A stretch of 28,380 bases of DNA from Syntrophomonas sp. UBA4807 (GTDB taxonomy: Bacteria > Bacillota > Syntrophomonadia > Syntrophomonadales > Syntrophomonadaceae): assembly GCA_002402575.1 (NCBI GenBank), contig DHGD01000086.1, forward strand, positions 8,546-36,925, written 5' to 3'. The position numbers were made by a program, and so were the translations under genes. Shown piece by piece: positions 20,985 to 28,380 of this stretch. Under the pieces are notes generated by a model, which saw only the letters and a list, made by a program, of their open reading frames with translations, did no database searches and was not told the origin of the DNA. The first letter of the stretch is position 1. Every line of letters starts with the position of its first letter.

Positions 20985-23468
20985 ATGGCTGCATATGATG
21001 TATCTGCATTATTAAAAGAGAGATGTTTGATTATGGATGGGGCCATGGGCACCATGTTGCAGAAACACGGCATGCAGCCGGGAATGTGCCCGGAATTGTT
21101 CGCCATACAGAACGAAGCCTTACTTGAGAACATTCATTACCAGTATATTCAGGCCGGGGCTGATATTATAGAGACCTTCAGCTTCGGTGCCAATTACTAC
21201 AAACTGCAAGCATACGGACTTGAGGAGCGGGTTGCAGAACTTAATCAGGAGGCGGTGCGCCTCGCCCGCCAGGCCAGCGGCGGCAAAGCCCTGGTGGCAG
21301 CTTGCGTCGGTCCCACCGGACAGCTTTTAAAGCCCATGGGAACAGTTGATTTCGATGACCTGTTGCGGGTTTTCAGTGAGCAGATCACAGCTTGTGATAA
21401 GGCCGGAGCGGATCTCATCTGCATCGAGACCATGACCGACATAGGAGAGCTGCGGGCCGCGGTTATAGCCGCGCAGAGCTGCTCAAAACTGCCTATTATC
21501 GCGCACATGAGCTTTGAAAATGGAGGCCGTACCATGATGGGCACCGATGCCGCCACCGCCCTGTTTATCCTGGAAGCCCTTAATCCCCTGGCTATCGGCG
21601 CCAATTGTTCCGGCGGGGCCAAAGAGATGTTGCCGGTGATCGAAACCATGGGCCGCTTGAGCGACATATACCTTTCGGTAGAACCCAATGCCGGTCTGCC
21701 GATGTTTACGAATGGCAATACCGTGTTCCCAGACTCTCCCGAAGAAATGGCCGAACAGGCTTTGCGCCTCCGCCAGGCGGGGGCCAATATTATAGGCGGC
21801 TGCTGCGGAACCACCCCGGAGCATATACAGGCCATGGCCGCTGCTTTGCGCGGCATGGGCCCGGTGAAGCGCACCTCAGCCAGGCTTAGAGCCCTGGCCT
21901 CACGTTCTCGGGCGGTATTGATAGGCGACAGCCAGGACCTGGCTTTTATCGGGGAACGCATCAACCCCACCGCCCGCAAGAAACTGGCTGCGGATATCAA
22001 GGCCGGACAAATGAACATGGTGGTGGAAGAGGCCCGGCTGCAGGTAGAAAGCGGCGCGCCCATCCTGGATGTAAACATGGGGGTTCCAGGGATTGACGAA
22101 GCTGAAGCCATGACCCGGGCGGTCACGGAGATACAGGCTGCGGTCGACCGGCCCATTTCCATTGATTCCACTCGCCCGGAGGCGATCGAGGCCGGTCTGA
22201 AAAACTATGTGGGAAGGCCGCTGATCAACTCCACCACGGCTGAAGATAAACAATTGGATGTAATCTTGCCTCTGGCCAAAAAATACGGGGCCGCCGTTCT
22301 GGGTCTGTGTTTGGACGAGAAAGGCATCCCCCCCAGGTCTGAGGACAGACTGAAACTGGCCGGGAAGATATACCAGCGGGCCAAGAGCTATGGCCTGAGG
22401 GATCAGGACATATATATAGACTGCCTGGTGACCACGGCCGGGGCTGAGCAGGCACGGGTCCTGGAGACCTTAATAACCATGCAAAAAGTAAAACAGGAGC
22501 TGAAGGTAGGTACCGTCCTGGGAGTGAGCAACGTATCTCACGGACTGCCGCAGCGAGAGGTGCTAACCTCCACCTTCCTGGCCATGGCCTGGGCGGCGGG
22601 GCTGGATCTGCCCATCATGAATCCGTTTGACGCCAGAGTTCGGGATGTCACCCGGGCGGCGGCGGTGCTTTTAAACCGGGATGTCGGAGCTAGTTTATAT
22701 ATCGAACATTTTCAGAATAAGCCGACACCCGGAAAATCGGCAGTGCGGCATCAGCTGTGCCATAGCTGCAATATACCCGAGCTGCTCAACGCCTCTGCTC
22801 TTGCGCCGGAAAAAGTTGCGGCAGCGGCGCCGCCGTCTCAAGAAGGCCTAAGCAGGCTGGGCCGGGCGGTTCTGGAAGGGGATCAGCAGAACATTATAGC
22901 TCTCCTGGAGGAAATCCTGCCGGGCCGGGACCCCCTGGAGCTGGTCAACCAGGACCTTATCCCCGGCATTGAGGAGGCTGGTCTGCGCTATGATCAAAAG
23001 GTATACTTTCTGCCCCAGCTGATGATGTCGGCTGAGACCATGAAAAAGGCTTTTGGCTATTTGAAACCGCTCCTGCAGGAAGAAGCATTGGTCTCCCGGG
23101 GGACCGTGGTTCTGGCCACCGTAGAAGGCGATATCCACGATATCGGCAAAAACATTGTGGCCATAATGCTTGAAAATTACGGTTTTGAAGTGGTTGACCT
23201 GGGCAAAGACGTGCCTGCTGCAACTATATTGCATGAGGCCGAACGACGCCAGGCAAATATAATCGGACTTAGCGCTTTAATGACCACCACCATGCCGCGC
23301 ATGGCTGAGGTTATTGAGGGAGTGCGAAACCGGGGTCTGAGCTGCAAGGTGATGGTGGGAGGAGCCGTATTGACCCAGGAATATGCCGATCTGATCGGCG
23401 CGGATGGATTCGCGGCAGACGCCCGCAAAGCAATCACGGTTGCCACCGGGCTGGTGGACATAAAATAA
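20985..23468 (+). CDS. metH: Cobalamin-dependent methionine synthase lacking the reactivation domain
   Basis: An 827-residue MetH that moves a methyl group from methyl-THF via cobalamin to homocysteine. The homocysteine domain (about 1-290) has the zinc cysteines C208 (GANCSGG) and C273-C274 (GGCCGTTP). The pterin domain (about 310-570) has GERINPTARK and DVNMGVPG. The B12 cap and Rossmann domains (about 610-820) carry the lower-axial-ligand motif D716-x-H718-x-x-G (DIHDIG). E. coli MetH has about 1227 residues; the C-terminal AdoMet-binding reactivation domain is absent here, so another protein must re-reduce cob(II)alamin. ATG at 20985 follows AGGGAGG. It is the first gene after the SAM-I riboswitch and is followed 12 bases later by the homocysteine synthesis genes, so substrate and product steps are co-regulated. 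Confidence 0.95.
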   Translation: MAAYDVSALLKERCLIMDGAMGTMLQKHGMQPGMCPELFAIQNEALLENIHYQYIQAGADIIETFSFGANYYKLQAYGLEERVAELNQEAVRLARQASGGKALVAACVGPTGQLLKPMGTVDFDDLLRVFSEQITACDKAGADLICIETMTDIGELRAAVIAAQSCSKLPIIAHMSFENGGRTMMGTDAATALFILEALNPLAIGANCSGGAKEMLPVIETMGRLSDIYLSVEPNAGLPMFTNGNTVFPDSPEEMAEQALRLRQAGANIIGGCCGTTPEHIQAMAAALRGMGPVKRTSARLRALASRSRAVLIGDSQDLAFIGERINPTARKKLAADIKAGQMNMVVEEARLQVESGAPILDVNMGVPGIDEAEAMTRAVTEIQAAVDRPISIDSTRPEAIEAGLKNYVGRPLINSTTAEDKQLDVILPLAKKYGAAVLGLCLDEKGIPPRSEDRLKLAGKIYQRAKSYGLRDQDIYIDCLVTTAGAEQARVLETLITMQKVKQELKVGTVLGVSNVSHGLPQREVLTSTFLAMAWAAGLDLPIMNPFDARVRDVTRAAAVLLNRDVGASLYIEHFQNKPTPGKSAVRHQLCHSCNIPELLNASALAPEKVAAAAPPSQEGLSRLGRAVLEGDQQNIIALLEEILPGRDPLELVNQDLIPGIEEAGLRYDQKVYFLPQLMMSAETMKKAFGYLKPLLQEEALVSRGTVVLATVEGDIHDIGKNIVAIMLENYGFEVVDLGKDVPAATILHEAERRQANIIGLSALMTTTMPRMAEVIEGVRNRGLSCKVMVGGAVLTQEYADLIGADGFAADARKAITVATGLVDIK

Positions 23469-23480
23469 GGGGGAGGAGCC

Positions 23481-24713
23481 ATGACCAAAAAGTCTTATGA
23501 AGAAATTAATGAAAAGATCCGCCGGGGAGAAGCGGTGGTGGTCACTGCCGAGGAAGTGATCGATGTAGTGGCGGAAAAAGGCTACGCTAAAGCGGCTGAG
23601 GAGATCGACGTGGTAACCACCGGAACCTTTGGCCCGATGTGCTCATCAGGGGTGTTTATTAATTTTGGCCATGCCAAACCGCGTATCCGCATGCAAAAGG
23701 TCTGGCTCAACGGGGTTGAGGCCTATGGCGGCATCGCTGCTGTCGACGCTTATATCGGCGCCGCCCAGGTGGCTGAAAATGATCCTGAAAACAAAGTATA
23801 TCCAGGCCGGTTCATGTATGGCGGCGGGCATGTCATCCACGACCTGGTGGCCGGGAAGGACATACGCCTGGAGGCTACCTCCTATGGCACCGACTGCTAT
23901 CCCAATAAGAACGTGGATACAGTTATAACCCTGGCGGATGTCAATGAGGCTTTTATGTTCAACCCCCGCAACGCTTATCAAAATTACAACTGTGCGGTCA
24001 ATCTGGGCGATAAAACCATTTATACCTACATGGGGGTGTTAAAGCCCAGAATGGGTAATGCGGCTTATTCCACCTCCGGGCAGCTGAGTCCGTTATTTAA
24101 TGACCCGTATTACCGCACCACCGGGATCGGCACCCGCATCTTCCTGGGCGGGGGCATAGGCTATGTGGCCTGGAACGGTACCCAGCATCATCCCAATGTG
24201 CAGCGCGGGGAAAACGGGGTTCCTATGGTGACCGCAGGTACTCTGGCGCTGATCGGTGACCTAAAACAGATGGACCCTAACTGGCTGGTGGGGCTGAGCT
24301 ATCTGGGCTACGGGCCTACCCTGGCGGTGGGGGTGGGTATACCCATTCCTATCCTGGACGAGGAAATGTTGCGTTACACCGCCGTTAAGGACGAGGAAAT
24401 ACTAATGCCGGTGGTGGATTATCATCAGGGTTATCCTTATGGTAACCATACCGACCTGGGCTTTGTTAGCTTCAAAGACCTCAAGAGCGGCCGGGTAAAT
24501 ATCAAGGGCAAAGACGCGGTGACCACACCGCAGTCCAGCTATCCCCGAGCCAGACAGATCGCGGCCATCCTCAAAGCGTGGATACAGGCCGGAAAATTCG
24601 AACTCACCCAGCCGGTGGCAAAACTGCCTGGAGCGGACAGCCCGATAGAATTCAAATCACTCCCTGACCGTCAGCCCAGCGGGGCTGTTTCCATGGTCAG
24701 GAACAGGAGGTAG
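23481..24713 (+). CDS. Homocysteine biosynthesis enzyme, HcyBio/DUF39 family (MA1821-like)
   Basis: A 410-residue member of the family first characterised as MA1821 in Methanosarcina. With its ferredoxin partner it supports conversion of aspartate semialdehyde and sulfide to homocysteine, by-passing O-acetyl- or O-succinylhomoserine. Conserved cysteines likely to carry the sulfur are C54 (FGPMCSSG) and C139 (GTDCYP), with another in NYNCAVN. Gly-rich segments such as FLGGGIGYVAWNG and the GYPYGNHTDLGFV block are also conserved in the family. No C-terminal CBS pair is present. ATG at 23481 has GGGGGAGG upstream, 12 bases after metH. Its position between metH and the NIL-ferredoxin gene supports the pathway role. 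The catalytic mechanism is not settled. Confidence 0.92.
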   Translation: MTKKSYEEINEKIRRGEAVVVTAEEVIDVVAEKGYAKAAEEIDVVTTGTFGPMCSSGVFINFGHAKPRIRMQKVWLNGVEAYGGIAAVDAYIGAAQVAENDPENKVYPGRFMYGGGHVIHDLVAGKDIRLEATSYGTDCYPNKNVDTVITLADVNEAFMFNPRNAYQNYNCAVNLGDKTIYTYMGVLKPRMGNAAYSTSGQLSPLFNDPYYRTTGIGTRIFLGGGIGYVAWNGTQHHPNVQRGENGVPMVTAGTLALIGDLKQMDPNWLVGLSYLGYGPTLAVGVGIPIPILDEEMLRYTAVKDEEILMPVVDYHQGYPYGNHTDLGFVSFKDLKSGRVNIKGKDAVTTPQSSYPRARQIAAILKAWIQAGKFELTQPVAKLPGADSPIEFKSLPDRQPSGAVSMVRNRR

Positions 24714-24719
24714 CGGCTC

Positions 24720-25142
24720 ATGAAAAAGAGGGTAGTATTGTATTTTTCAGCGGTGCAATCCGAACAGCCTATTATATATCAGTTGATTAAAAATACCGAC
24801 CTGATCGTCAATATACTCAAGGCAGACATAAACCCGCAAAAAGAGGGTTATCTGGTGGTGGAACTGGAGGGCGACAAAGACAGCTATGAGGCGGGCATCA
24901 GATTCCTAAAAAATTTGGGAGTGATCGTAGAGCCGCTCAGCCAGACCGTGGTATGGCATGATGAGCTGTGCATTCAATGCGGAGCCTGTGCCTCCTTTTG
25001 TCCCACCCAGGCCTTAGCCATCGAAAGGGACAGCATGATCGTCTCCTTTGACAATTCCCAATGTGTGGTGTGTGGCATGTGTCTGGACTGCTGCCCTACC
25101 CTGGCCATAAAATTGCACTTTGAACTCCAGGAGGCGGTATAG
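24720..25142 (+). CDS. NIL domain plus 2x[4Fe-4S] ferredoxin (MA1822-like)
   Basis: A 140-residue protein. Residues 1-75 form a NIL domain, an ACT-like small ligand-binding fold also seen in methionine transporter ATPases. The rest is a two-cluster ferredoxin: CIQCGACASFCP and CVVCGMCLDCCP, both C-x2-C-x2-C-x3-C-P. It is the usual partner of the HcyBio protein and probably delivers the two electrons needed to reduce the bound intermediate when homocysteine is formed. The gene starts 6 bases after the previous stop, with AGGAGG overlapping the end of the upstream gene. It ends in TAG at 25140-25142, in the same frame as the next gene. Confidence 0.93.
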   Translation: MKKRVVLYFSAVQSEQPIIYQLIKNTDLIVNILKADINPQKEGYLVVELEGDKDSYEAGIRFLKNLGVIVEPLSQTVVWHDELCIQCGACASFCPTQALAIERDSMIVSFDNSQCVVCGMCLDCCPTLAIKLHFELQEAV

Positions 25143-25148
25143 TTTCAG

Positions 25149-25919
25149 ATGAAGCCGCTACGGAGCTATGTGGAAAGGGACTATCGTGCCTGGCATGAAG
25201 GCCGGCGCCTGCGCTATTTTCAAGTGCGGATCAAACAGAGCGACCTGGCTATCGGGGTAGATATAGAGAGCTACTCCGATAGCCTCATGAATTTATGCCG
25301 TAACCATTTGATCAGGCTGCGCAGTGAGCTGGAGGAATACATCAAACTACAGCCCCTTTTTCAGACTGCTCTGCTGCCTATCGGGCTGCGTGGCGATGCG
25401 CCGGAGATAGCCAAAAGGATGAACCGGGCCGCACATCAGGCACGGGTAGGGCCTATGGCCGCAGTTGCCGGAGCCATTGCTGAGATGGTGGGGGAGCAAC
25501 TGACCTCCCGCTGCCAGCATGTGGTGGTGGAAAACGGCGGGGACATCTTTTTAAAAAGCAGTGCAGAGAGAACTGTGGCGGTATTTGCAGGCGAGTCCAG
25601 ATTCAGTTATCGTATTGGTATAAAGATCCCTGGCAGCGATCAAGGGTTGGGCATATGCACCTCCTCAGGGACGGTAGGACACAGTCTCAGTCTGGGATGC
25701 GCCGATGCCGTAGTTGTAAAAGCAGCTACTGCAGCTCTGGCAGACGCGGTAGCTACTGGAGCCGGAAACATGGTGGAGAGCAAGGCCGACCTGGTCAAGG
25801 CCATTGATTTTGCTCGAGACATATCCGGAGTAAGCGGAGTCCTGGCCATAAAAGGCGAGCAGCTGGCGGCTTGGGGAGAAATGGAAATCGTGCCGCTCAA
25901 GCGGACCGAATCCACGTAA
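25149..25919 (+). CDS. UPF0280/COG2122 protein (MA1715-like), homocysteine pathway accessory
   Basis: A 256-residue UPF0280 protein, distantly related to the ApbE flavin transferase fold. Family blocks GPMAAVAGAIAE, VVENGGDIF, GICTSSGTVGHSLSLG and CADAVVVKA are intact. The Methanosarcina homolog MA1715 is needed for efficient sulfide use in homocysteine synthesis, so its place as last gene of this operon fits. The exact reaction is unknown. The ATG at 25149 is the only start before the conserved region, but AGGAGG (25129-25134) is 14 bases away, longer than usual. It is in the same frame as the ferredoxin gene, with a single TAG and two codons between. Translation by re-initiation is likely. 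Confidence 0.9.
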   Translation: MKPLRSYVERDYRAWHEGRRLRYFQVRIKQSDLAIGVDIESYSDSLMNLCRNHLIRLRSELEEYIKLQPLFQTALLPIGLRGDAPEIAKRMNRAAHQARVGPMAAVAGAIAEMVGEQLTSRCQHVVVENGGDIFLKSSAERTVAVFAGESRFSYRIGIKIPGSDQGLGICTSSGTVGHSLSLGCADAVVVKAATAALADAVATGAGNMVESKADLVKAIDFARDISGVSGVLAIKGEQLAAWGEMEIVPLKRTEST

Positions 25920-26148
25920 TAACTAATGTTGCCAATGGCCAGGGATGGCAGTAAAATGATGAATACCAGATCGCGGCAGGATTGAGCATACAGATGTGGA
26001 ATTGTAAATAAGTCGAACCATTATACTTTAACCTGCATCTGATATGGCATCCAGAGGCGGCTTATACCGTGAGCGCCGGCTTTAATAAATCGGGCTGACA
26101 GCAGCGCATGTGTTTTGAAACAACCTGTATCTTAAAGGAGCGTTAAAC
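25920..26148. other. Intergenic gap before nadE
   Basis: No gene. A weak 5-bp stem TGCCA/TGGCA near 25928-25951 could help end the metH operon. A loose promoter match (TTGAGC, 17 bases, TAAATA) lies near 25983-26011. No riboswitch motif is recognised. Confidence 0.3.
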
Positions 26149-26901
26149 ATGAACAACGAGGCAGTGGTAAATTACCTGGTAGAGTGGCTGCGGTCCGAAG
26201 TGGCAGCAGCGCGGAAATCCGGGGTAGTGTTGGGGGTAAGCGGCGGGATAGATTCTGCCGTGGCGGCTTTGATCGCCAAAAAGGCCTTCCCTGGCAACAT
26301 ACAGGCTTTGCTGCTGCCCTGTGAAAGCGATTTGACCGACTTGTGGCATGGCCAGCTGCTGGCCGAGCAAAATGACATCCCTTATCAGATCGTGGATTTG
26401 GACAATCCCTATCTCCTGCTGGTGGCCCAATTCGAAGCCTATTTTAACGTGGACGCGGATTCGGGACGGCTTTTAAAAGCCAACATGAAACCGCGCCTGC
26501 GCATGTTGACCTTGTACTATGCAGCCCAGGCCAAAAATTACCTGGTGGTGGGCACCAGCAACAAGAGCGAGATTAGCGTCGGCTACAGTACCAAATATGG
26601 TGACAGTGCGGTGGATTTACAGCCATTAGGGGACCTGCTCAAAGAGGAGGTGTATGCTCTGGCCCGCTATCTTGAGGTGCCGGATGTAATTATCAATAAA
26701 GCTCCTTCAGGCGGTTTATGGCTGGGACAGACCGATGAAGCCGAGATGGGCTTTACTTATAAGCAACTGGATGCTTACCTGAGCAGCGGCCAGGGTGATG
26801 AGGCGGTTATCGCCAGGATCGAGGCCATGATAAAAGCCAACCAGCATAAACAGCATCTGCCCGCGGTGGCCGTACTTCCTGAACACTTGAGGCAGAACTA
26901 A
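26149..26901 (+). CDS. nadE: NAD(+) synthetase, ammonia-dependent
   Basis: A 250-residue NadE that amidates nicotinic acid adenine dinucleotide with ATP and ammonia. It has the PP-loop GVSGGIDSA at about 28-36, NMKPRLRM, VGTSNKSE, the GYSTKYGDSAVDLQPLGDL block and KAPSGGLWLGQTDEAEMG. No glutaminase domain is fused, so free ammonia is the nitrogen source. Length is normal for the short bacterial form. ATG at 26149 follows AAAGGAG. It is flanked by gaps and is probably transcribed alone or with the next gene 42 bases downstream. Confidence 0.95.
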   Translation: MNNEAVVNYLVEWLRSEVAAARKSGVVLGVSGGIDSAVAALIAKKAFPGNIQALLLPCESDLTDLWHGQLLAEQNDIPYQIVDLDNPYLLLVAQFEAYFNVDADSGRLLKANMKPRLRMLTLYYAAQAKNYLVVGTSNKSEISVGYSTKYGDSAVDLQPLGDLLKEEVYALARYLEVPDVIINKAPSGGLWLGQTDEAEMGFTYKQLDAYLSSGQGDEAVIARIEAMIKANQHKQHLPAVAVLPEHLRQN

Positions 26902-26943
26902 TTTAGAGTTTATTATTTAAGGGGAATTGAAGGGGATATTATC

Positions 26944-27630
26944 ATGAATTCCAGACAAAAAAGCGTTTTGATCCGGGTTACGGTCGCGATTATGGTGTTT
27001 CTTTATGTTGCTTACGTGGCCAATAATTATGTGTTGAGCGGGCGCCTGCCCCGATTCGATTTTATGGTTATAACATCATTTGTGGGTATTTATTTTATTT
27101 GGACCATCATATCGGAAACAGTATTATACAAGGATCCCGACGTGTTCGTTACTGAGGATGAAGATCAGAGCTCATACGCCTATTTGCAGCTGGCGTCCAT
27201 GGTCGCCCTGTTTTACGCCGCCATAGACTTTGTTTCCATCCATTGGACCCGTGCCAGTGCACTGGAGCCGGGCATCATCTACGTGGGAATGGTTTTGTTT
27301 CTTTTCTCCTGCTTTTACCGTGGATGGGGGTTAAGCGCTATAGGCAAATATTTCAATCCCCGCATCGCCATTTATGAAGGCCATCAATTGGTAACCAGCG
27401 GTCCCTACCGGGCGGTGCGGCACCCTCTTTACCTGGGTGTTTTAATCAGCCTGGTTGGCATCGACCTGATTTTCAGCTCCTGGGGAGCTTTGCTTATAAC
27501 CTGTCTGGCCATCCTGCCGCTAATTATCTATCGTATCAACCTCGAAGAAGCCTTCATGCTTAAGCACTTCGGGAACCAGTATAGAGATTATATGAAAACC
27601 AGCAAAAAGCTGATACCGGGGCTATGGTAG
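26944..27630 (+). CDS. Isoprenylcysteine carboxyl methyltransferase-like membrane protein
   Basis: A 228-residue integral membrane protein with about five to six helices (near 8-28, 35-55, 76-95, 103-121 and 160-195). The C-terminal half holds the ICMT/PEMT-type SAM-binding motif GPYRAVRHPLYLG followed by a second helix pair and the typical EEAFMLKHFGNQYRDYM end. Bacterial members are mostly uncharacterised and may methylate lipids, quinones or small molecules. ATG at 26944 has AAGGGG about 10 bases upstream. The substrate is unknown. Confidence 0.85.
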   Translation: MNSRQKSVLIRVTVAIMVFLYVAYVANNYVLSGRLPRFDFMVITSFVGIYFIWTIISETVLYKDPDVFVTEDEDQSSYAYLQLASMVALFYAAIDFVSIHWTRASALEPGIIYVGMVLFLFSCFYRGWGLSAIGKYFNPRIAIYEGHQLVTSGPYRAVRHPLYLGVLISLVGIDLIFSSWGALLITCLAILPLIIYRINLEEAFMLKHFGNQYRDYMKTSKKLIPGLW

Positions 27631-27657
27631 CATAGCAGTCAACTAAGGGGGTTTTTT

Positions 27658-28380
27658 ATGTCAGGACATTCCAAGTGGGCCAATATTAAGCACAAGAAAG
27701 CCAAATCCGATGAAAAACGCGGCAAGGAATTCACCAAGGTTGCCAAAGAGATCACCATTGCGGTGAAAAGCGGCGGGGGAGGAGACCCGGAGAGCAACGC
27801 CAAGTTAAAGCTGGCCATACAGAAGGCAAAGAGCATCAATATGCCCAATGATAATATCACTCGCGCTATAAAGAAAGGCACCGGAGAAATACAGAGTGAA
27901 GTCATAGAAGAATTTTGCTATGAAGGCTACGCTCCCGCAGGAGTGGCGGTGATGCTTGATATCGCCACCGACAACCGCAACCGTACCGCACCGGATATAC
28001 GCCACCTGTTTTCCAAGCATAACGGCAATCTGGGTGAAAGCGGCTGTGTGAGCTGGATGTTCAAGAGAGTGGGCTTGATCAGCATTGATAAAGAAAAAGC
28101 CCCGGACGAGGAAGAACTGATGCTTCTGGCCCTGGAATGCGGGGCTGACGATGTGCGCGACGAGGGCGAAAGCTTTGATATTATAACCGGCATAGAGAAT
28201 TTCTTAGAGGTCAAAGAAGCCCTGGAAAAAGCCGGTGTAGTCATTGCAGAGGCAGACCTGGATATGCTCCCCGAGAACCAGGTGGAAATAAATGACGTAG
28301 ATACGGCCATGAAGATTATCAAGCTGATAGACCTATTAGAGGACCATGAAGATGTACAGCGGGTCTATACTAACATGAAC
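27658..28380 (+). CDS. yebC: YebC/PmpR family protein, 3' end outside the window
   Basis: An open frame from ATG 27658 to the window end, 241 codons with no stop. The family is usually 240-250 residues, so only a few are missing. The N-terminus MSGHSKWANIKHKK is diagnostic. Other family blocks are KEITIAVKSGGGG, NMPNDNITRAIKK, YEGYAPAGVAV, DNRNRTAPDIRH and GNLGESGCVSWMF. YebC proteins are described as transcription regulators, and recent work assigns some a role in relieving ribosome stalling at proline stretches. The ribosome site is AAGGGGG followed by TTTTTT before the ATG. In many bacteria ruvC follows. Confidence 0.96.
   Translation, partial: MSGHSKWANIKHKKAKSDEKRGKEFTKVAKEITIAVKSGGGGDPESNAKLKLAIQKAKSINMPNDNITRAIKKGTGEIQSEVIEEFCYEGYAPAGVAVMLDIATDNRNRTAPDIRHLFSKHNGNLGESGCVSWMFKRVGLISIDKEKAPDEEELMLLALECGADDVRDEGESFDIITGIENFLEVKEALEKAGVVIAEADLDMLPENQVEINDVDTAMKIIKLIDLLEDHEDVQRVYTNMN

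Noticed and set aside
21245..22171. Long reverse ORF (308 codons) inside metH
   Set aside because: It is the antisense shadow of a strongly conserved gene; its Arg/Ser/Ala-rich composition and lack of domains are typical of such shadows.
26149..26901. LarE-type or other PP-loop sulfur transferase in place of NadE
   Set aside because: The KAPSGGLWLGQTDE block and the STKYGDSAVDLQPLGDL block are specific to NAD synthetase.

Overview
The window looks like chromosome of an anaerobic, low-to-mid GC Gram-positive bacterium of the Clostridia. A Syntrophomonas/Pelotomaculum-type syntroph is my best guess, but this is inference only. The pointers are strong AGGAGG ribosome sites with frequent GTG and TTG starts, a Firmicutes-style rnhB-ylqG-ylqH-yraN cluster, a KimA-type potassium importer, an S-box (SAM-I) riboswitch, a glutaconate-type CoA-transferase pair, a 2,4-dienoyl-CoA reductase-like iron-sulfur flavoenzyme, and B12- and folate-linked one-carbon genes. 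I see no tRNA or rRNA gene, no CRISPR array, and no intact mobile element.

Layout. 1-2162: a CapA-type metallophosphatase, then a lone Mu Com-like zinc finger, then about 470 bases of hairpin-rich non-coding DNA. 2163-3944: a two-gene family I CoA-transferase operon ending in a 15-bp hairpin. 4285-5610: a secreted protein whose first half is about 41% Asp+Glu, behind a good sigma-A promoter. 5894-12418: a tightly packed forward run of Fe-S flavoenzyme, RNase HII, FliK-like protein, FlhB C-terminal-like protein, YraN, endonuclease IV and FolD, with several overlaps. 12571-13113: corrinoid adenosyltransferase. 13124-16369 (reverse): an RCK potassium channel and the ComM ATPase. Between those two lie 717 bases holding an apparent 40-residue membrane peptide and a candidate structured RNA with its own promoter, a palindromic operator and terminators. 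16625-20769: metallo-beta-lactamase-fold hydrolase, small basic membrane protein (reverse), YvlD-like membrane protein, KimA and TatA.

20804-25919 is the most coherent metabolic unit. A SAM-I riboswitch with a terminator precedes a cobalamin-dependent methionine synthase that lacks the reactivation domain. Then come the three proteins (HcyBio/DUF39, NIL-ferredoxin, UPF0280/COG2122) linked in methanogens to making homocysteine directly from aspartate semialdehyde and sulfide. The operon thus appears to run from sulfide to methionine without activated homoserine, under SAM control. The adenosyltransferase (cobalamin) and FolD (folate C1 units) nearby fit this theme. 26149-28380 holds NAD synthetase, an isoprenylcysteine-methyltransferase-like membrane protein, and YebC, which runs off the end of the window.

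The observations I rate highest are the SAM-switched homocysteine/methionine operon, a FolD in which the catalytic cyclohydrolase lysine is leucine, and the undescribed structured RNA/small ORF locus upstream of the potassium channel gene.
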